Assembly (NCBI GenBank): GCA_905221605.1
Contig: CAJNDS010002583.1
Span: forward strand, 184,001-248,000
Source of the DNA: Symbiodinium natans
Lineage: Eukaryota > Sar > Dinophyceae > Suessiales > Symbiodiniaceae
Length of the DNA: 64,000 nt
Direction: 5' to 3'
In this document: in pieces, positions 60,817 through 64,000 of the stretch
Position numbering within the stretch: the stretch's first letter is position 1
How the letters are laid out: the number at the start of each line of letters is the position of its first letter
The notes under the pieces: generated by a model
The model's input: the letters and a program-made list of their open reading frames with translations, nothing else
Database searches by the model: none
What the model was told of the DNA's origin: nothing
Translations under genes and position numbers: made by a program

Positions 60817-61497
60817 GCTGCGGCCAGTCGGCGCGGCGTGGTATGCATCCACGCATTATCAGAGCAGGCGTTGCAGCACGGCACGTTGCTTCGCCAACCT
60901 TTTGCATTTTCTTTTGCTTGACTGCGGGCGAAAAGCCGCGGCAGGTTGGAAACCTGCCCATTTTGCATTCCCCGCACCTTTCTCCTCCGCCCTGCCTGTG
61001 GCCCCTCGTGCTGAGGGTGCTCTTTTGCAGGTGCTGCGGACCGTGTCCTGGTCGCGGCAATGCGCTCGCCGAAGCGCGTGTGAGCTGCATTGCCTGCGGC
61101 ACAAGCCATGTGCGCGGCTCTCGCTGAGTCCGGTAGCCCGTAGGGTAGTTCCAGATAGGTGAGTAGCCGTAGCCGTAGCTTAGGACCGGAAGTGTACAGT
61201 GTACCATAGTTTGTACCCTAGTCTGCGTACTGGCAGCTAGAGACCAGCTCGAGGATTCAAGAGCCTCGCCCACCAGCAAAAGGGTGAGGACCTCCTGGGA
61301 AAGGGTGGTTAAGGGCTGCTGAGGGTTGCTGTCGTCGTGCGTTCGTTGTGGTGGTGCGGGCTAGCGTCCCTGCCGCATGCCAATGCTCATGATGTGCGGA
61401 CCACCATGGTCGCGCGCGACACCCTCGCCCTTCCCTTTCTGGGTTCAGCGCGAGTGCTTGCTGCACTCCGAGCTCGAGATGAGCTGGAAGCCTCGGC
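60817..61497 (+). other. Retrotransposon 3' untranslated region
   Basis: No convincing ORF on either strand. It carries one copy of the 21-nt hairpin motif (61036-61056) and a short repeat of GTAGCC near 61160. Confidence 0.6.
61036..61056 (+). repeat. 21-nt hairpin motif, copy 8
   Basis: GCGGACCGTGTCCTGGTCGCG. Stem GACC/GGTC: the variable pair is A-T, versus T-A in copy 1 and G-C in copies 2 and 4-6. It lies in the 3' untranslated region. Confidence 0.7.
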
Positions 61498-61508
61498 TGA
61501 GGGGCGAA
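61498..61508 (+). other. Candidate polypurine tract
   Basis: Purine-rich TGAGGGGCGAA sits flush against the 3' LTR, where plus-strand DNA synthesis is normally primed. It is short and interrupted by one C. Confidence 0.35.
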
Positions 61509-61805
61509 TGTGAGCAGGTCTAAGCACGCACGTTCCATGTGCAGAGCTGCCAGAACCAGTACTGTAGTTTTCCTTTGCATGTGTAGATTTGCAATTCGTA
61601 TCAATGCCAATATTTTGGCTCAAGTACCGAGCTTGTGCCTTTGAGCACGGTAGAGTCGTACAGTAGCTCCTAGGTTGCTGTGCGGTCCGACCGGACGCAC
61701 TCAGGCGTAGCTGCACAAGTGCTTGGACTCACGAAGTCGTAAAACAGCGTGACCGGGCTGTGATTGCATTGGCTTAGTGCAAGTCCAGTGCTGGTCGACT
61801 TCACA
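61509..61805 (+). repeat. 3' LTR
   Basis: Direct copy of 44067-44363 with one substitution. The spliced-leader-like segment is at 61612-61624. A short purine-rich stretch (61498-61508) precedes it and could be the polypurine tract. Confidence 0.96.
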
Positions 61806-61809
61806 GTTG
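61806..61809. repeat. Target-site duplication, right (GTTG)
   Basis: Partner of the GTTG at 44063-44066. The host sequence continues with a TATG/GTAT microsatellite. Confidence 0.8.
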
Positions 61810-61850
61810 ACATGTGTATATATGCATATACATATATACATATATGATAT

Positions 61851-61962
61851 GTATGTGTGTGTGTGCGTATGTATGTATGTATGTATGTATGTATGTATGT
61901 ATGTATGTATGTATGTATGTATGTATGTATGTATGTATGTATGTATGTATGTATGTATGTAT
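61851..61962. repeat. (GTAT)n microsatellite
   Basis: About 25 copies of GTAT directly after the retrotransposon flank, with GT and TATA runs before it. Confidence 0.95.
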
Positions 61963-62107
61963 ACATATGTGAATGTCTATGTCGATGTCTATGTCTATGT
62001 CCATGTCTATGTCTACGCCCCATGTATATCCATATGTTTTACATACCTATTTATTCGCGGTCGCATGTTTCACACTGCGCTAGACAACGTGGAAAGTTCA
62101 CGTTGAA

Positions 62108-62165
62108 CGGCCTGATGCCAGTGAGGCGGAAGAACTCGTCCTGGCCCACAGTCTGTCAGTCGATG
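62108..62165 (-). CDS. Exon candidate (unknown)
   Basis: Minus strand: GQDEFFRLTGIRPFNVN, close to the microsatellite that follows the retrotransposon. Confidence 0.3.
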
Positions 62166-62573
62166 AGCTTCTAAGATAAGCCATCCTCCAGCACGAGACA
62201 ACCCCTCACTTCTCCCAATGCACCCCAACATGACCCCAAACAACCCTAAATCGACAAAGCTGATTGAAGCAGGGTTCATATTCCTTGTATCCCCAATAGG
62301 ACACCAAGTACATACACTCACCAATATTAAAATGGAACCTTATACACTCACCAATAACAGCAATGTAAACCCTGCTTCATGTGAGTTGGAGTCCGGGACT
62401 TGCCGTTCTGCGGGCCTCCACGTCCCCAGCCACTCTCGGAGCTTCCCTCACAGCAGCTCGAAACAAGCGTGCACTAACTTAGCGAGCACGCATTCTCCGA
62501 CTCCATTGCAAGACCAGGGGTTTAGGGTTTAGGGTTTTGGTTTAGGCTTCAACTTTGGGCTTAGGGCGACCGA

Positions 62574-62690
62574 TCATGGCAGGGGAAACTTGCACATCAA
62601 CTCCAATGCATCCTCAAAGATCAAGCAAGAGCTGCAGGCGCCATTTTTCTGGTTGTGCAGCGCGTCCCAAACGGACACCACCGCTCTCAC
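62574..62690 (-). CDS. Terminal exon candidate (unknown)
   Basis: Minus strand: VWDALHNQKNGACSSCLIFE then DALELMCKFPLP and stop. The plus strand is also open here, but the minus reading agrees with neighbouring exons. Confidence 0.4.
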   Translation of the reverse strand: MRAVVSVWDALHNQKNGACSSCLIFEDALELMCKFPLP

Positions 62691-62854
62691 TCTCCACGAC
62701 TAAACGTGAAGCACCTCGACTTCCAGCCTGACGGGCAGATCAGTCTTCAATTCTTTACCCCCCCAAAAAGCGCAAAACACACCCTTTGCTGAGGCCCCAA
62801 AGCCACAAGGCCGCAAAGCACCACAACACCTTTACAACCCAGAAGCGCCTCAAA

Positions 62855-62950
62855 CGTACGCCTTCTGTCTTGGCAGCGAAGTCGACTTCGTACGGGAGGT
62901 CCTGTGCAGGAGTCTTTGGGTCCCTTGGAAGCTCCCTGCCTCGCAAGTGA
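62855..62950 (-). CDS. Exon candidate (unknown)
   Basis: Minus strand: GRELPRDPKTPAQDLPYEVD then FAAKTEG. Likely the same gene as 62574-62690. Confidence 0.35.
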
Positions 62951-62979
62951 GGGTTTCAGGCAGTTTAAGGTTTCAATAC

Positions 62980-63066
62980 CTGCTTACAAGTAGGGTTCTG
63001 AATAGGGTATCCTGCAGTATAACTTTCATGGAGGTACTTAGCTACCCGTGAACCTTCGGGTAGGGT
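62980..63066. mobile_element. Palindromic element family 4, diverged copy
   Basis: CCTGCTTACAAGTAGGG to TAGCTACCCGTGAACCTTCG, the reverse of the family 4 ends. Confidence 0.5.
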
Positions 63067-63158
63067 TTCAGTGTTTAGTTGTTCAGGGGCTGAGGCCAGG
63101 AGGCTTTTTGAATTCGCAGGACCACTGACACTTACAGCTGCAATGGTGCAGCATTGCT

Positions 63159-63256
63159 AGACCCAAGAGTAACCTATTTACAAAAAGGCTGCCCTTCTTG
63201 GTTTAAAAGGGATTAGACGGGGTCCTGAACCCTTAAAAAGGGAAGAGGTCCTAGAT
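63159..63256. mobile_element. Introner/MITE-like element family 3, copy C
   Basis: CTAGACCCAAGAGTAACC to AAGAGGTCCTAGA with the internal CTGCCCTTCTTGGTTTAAAA core. Confidence 0.6.
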
Positions 63257-63465
63257 TCATAGCTTGGCGATCTAACCTGCCAAGGTGTGGACGATGCATG
63301 GCTTGCAGGGCCAGATACGGCGGCCCGAGAGTCAAGGGACTCAAGGAGGGACCCTTAAGGGTTATTTAGGGGTATGTAGGGGCTGCACAAGGTAGCAGTA
63401 GGGGTTCTATAGGGCCATATAGGGGAACAAGATTAAGGGCCCCTAGAACCCCTTTTCCTTAAGAG

Positions 63466-63572
63466 AGGTGGCGTCTCGCCCTCCTGGGCTGAGGGCAGTT
63501 CAATTGGGGCATCCTCATCAAAGGACATGCCTGGCAATGCCTGCAGGACCTCTACTTGGCGGTCCAGGGTAC
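63466..63572 (-). CDS. Exon candidate (unknown)
   Basis: Minus strand: LDRQVEVLQALPGMSFDEDA then PIELPSAQEGETPPLL. Acidic, Pro-rich. Confidence 0.42.
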
Positions 63573-63667
63573 TTATAACCCCCAATGAGAACTGTACTTA
63601 TAAGCCCCCTACTTGAGGATTAGGGGGGTCTAGCGGGAGACAGCGGCTCGTGGGGATTGGTGATGAT

Positions 63668-64000
63668 CTAAACCCTAAACCCTAAACCCTAAGCCCTAAA
63701 CCCTAAACCCTAAACCCTAAACCCTAAACCCTAAACCCTAAACCCTGAACCCTGAACCCTGAACCCTGAACCCTGAACCCTGAACCCTGAACCCTGAACC
63801 CTGAACCCTGAACCCTGAACCCCAACCCCAAACCCTTAAGCTTCTAACCCGAAACCCGAAACCCTAAACCTTCTTAACCCGAAACCCGAAACCCTAAACC
63901 TTCTTAACCCGAAACCCGCAACCCTAAACCTTCTTAACCCGAAACCCGAAACCCTAAACTTCTTAACCCAAAACCCTAAACCCTAAACTTCTTAACCCCA
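63668..64000. repeat. Telomere-type tract (CCCTAAA, CCCTGAA, then 40-bp units)
   Basis: CCCTAAA units, twelve CCCTGAA units, then about four 40-bp units containing TTCTTAACCCGAAACCCGAA. It continues past the window. Confidence 0.9.

Larger units (their letters stand above)
44067..61805 (+). mobile_element. Complete 17.7-kb LTR retrotransposon with permuted pol and cargo ORFs
   Basis: Seen: two direct 297-bp repeats (44067-44363 and 61509-61805) that start TG, end CA and differ at one base, flanked by a 4-bp duplication GTTG (44063-44066 and 61806-61809). Between them lie plus-strand ORFs with gag CCCH fingers, aspartic-protease-like, RT thumb, RNase H, integrase and RT palm motifs, then two ORFs not found in standard elements. 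Established: HHCC plus DD35E plus a GPY/F-like motif and this type of RNase H point to Ty3/gypsy (Metaviridae). Odd: the pol order is PR, thumb-RH, INT, fingers-palm, and most domain junctions carry frameshifts. Near-identical LTRs imply recent insertion, so the scrambled form itself was probably mobilised, perhaps in trans. Length is well above the usual 5-10 kb. Confidence 0.93.

Noticed and set aside
62575-62950. Plus-strand coding reading (HGRGNLHINSNASSK, YAFCLGSEVDFVREV)
   Set aside because: The minus strand reads better (VWDALHNQKNGACSS... with stop; ELPRDPKTPAQDLPYE) and agrees with neighbouring minus-strand exons.
1-64000. CRISPR-like arrays, tRNA or rRNA genes
   Set aside because: Tandem repeats here lack unique equal-length spacers; no tRNA A/B box pair or rRNA core sequence was recognised by eye.

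Overview
The window looks like nuclear DNA of a dinoflagellate, most like a Symbiodiniaceae-type genome. Four things support this. A full 21-nt dinoflagellate spliced-leader (DinoSL) sequence lies on the minus strand at 19038-19058, and its 3' part lies in both LTRs of a retrotransposon. Interstitial TTTAGGG/CCCTAAA telomere-type tracts occur throughout. Introns appear to use GC as well as GT donors and to be flanked by short direct repeats. Nearly all recognisable host exons lie on one (minus) strand. No bacterial, organellar, tRNA, rRNA or CRISPR features were seen.

Layout. Region 1-44 kb is a minus-strand array of small exons spread through introns made of telomere-like repeats, short palindromic elements (MITE/introner-like), homopolymers and microsatellites. 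Recognisable genes are a dynactin p62 (DCTN4) gene in four exons (32420-34798), a ketoreductase (KR) domain cut into exons as small as 45 nt (28.9-30 kb), an NPPY-type amino-methyltransferase (19.1-20.0 kb) and two pieces of a J-domain (2.6 and 5.7 kb). There are also several multi-exon genes of unknown function (37.5-38.4, 38.8-39.0, 40.05-42.3 and 43.3-44.06 kb). An SL-tagged retrocopy carrying a C5-cytosine methyltransferase-like ORF sits at 17.4-19.06 kb, tail to tail with a relic retrotransposon gag (16.3-17.5 kb). A 1.2-kb inverted minisatellite array lies at 22.4-23.6 kb.

Region 44067-61805 is one complete 17.7-kb LTR retrotransposon on the plus strand. It has 297-bp TG...CA LTRs that differ at one base and a GTTG target-site duplication. 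Its order is gag (two CCCH fingers), protease, RT thumb plus RNase H, a 21-bp palindromic VNTR, an unknown ORF, integrase (HHCC, DD35E, GPY/F) with a degenerate methyltransferase-like tail, then RT fingers/palm (YVDD), then two cargo ORFs. The first cargo ORF has a Tpt1/KptA RNA 2'-phosphotransferase-like domain plus zinc fingers; the second has a SWIM finger plus a phospholipase-D-type HKD domain. The pol region is therefore circularly permuted relative to Ty3/gypsy, and the RT is split into two parts 6 kb apart. The element went in immediately upstream of a putative start codon of a minus-strand gene.

Region 61.8-64 kb returns to the minus-strand exon, MITE and telomere-repeat landscape. 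All exon calls rest on reading the six frames by eye, splice-site logic and recall of family motifs. Boundaries are approximate unless stated.
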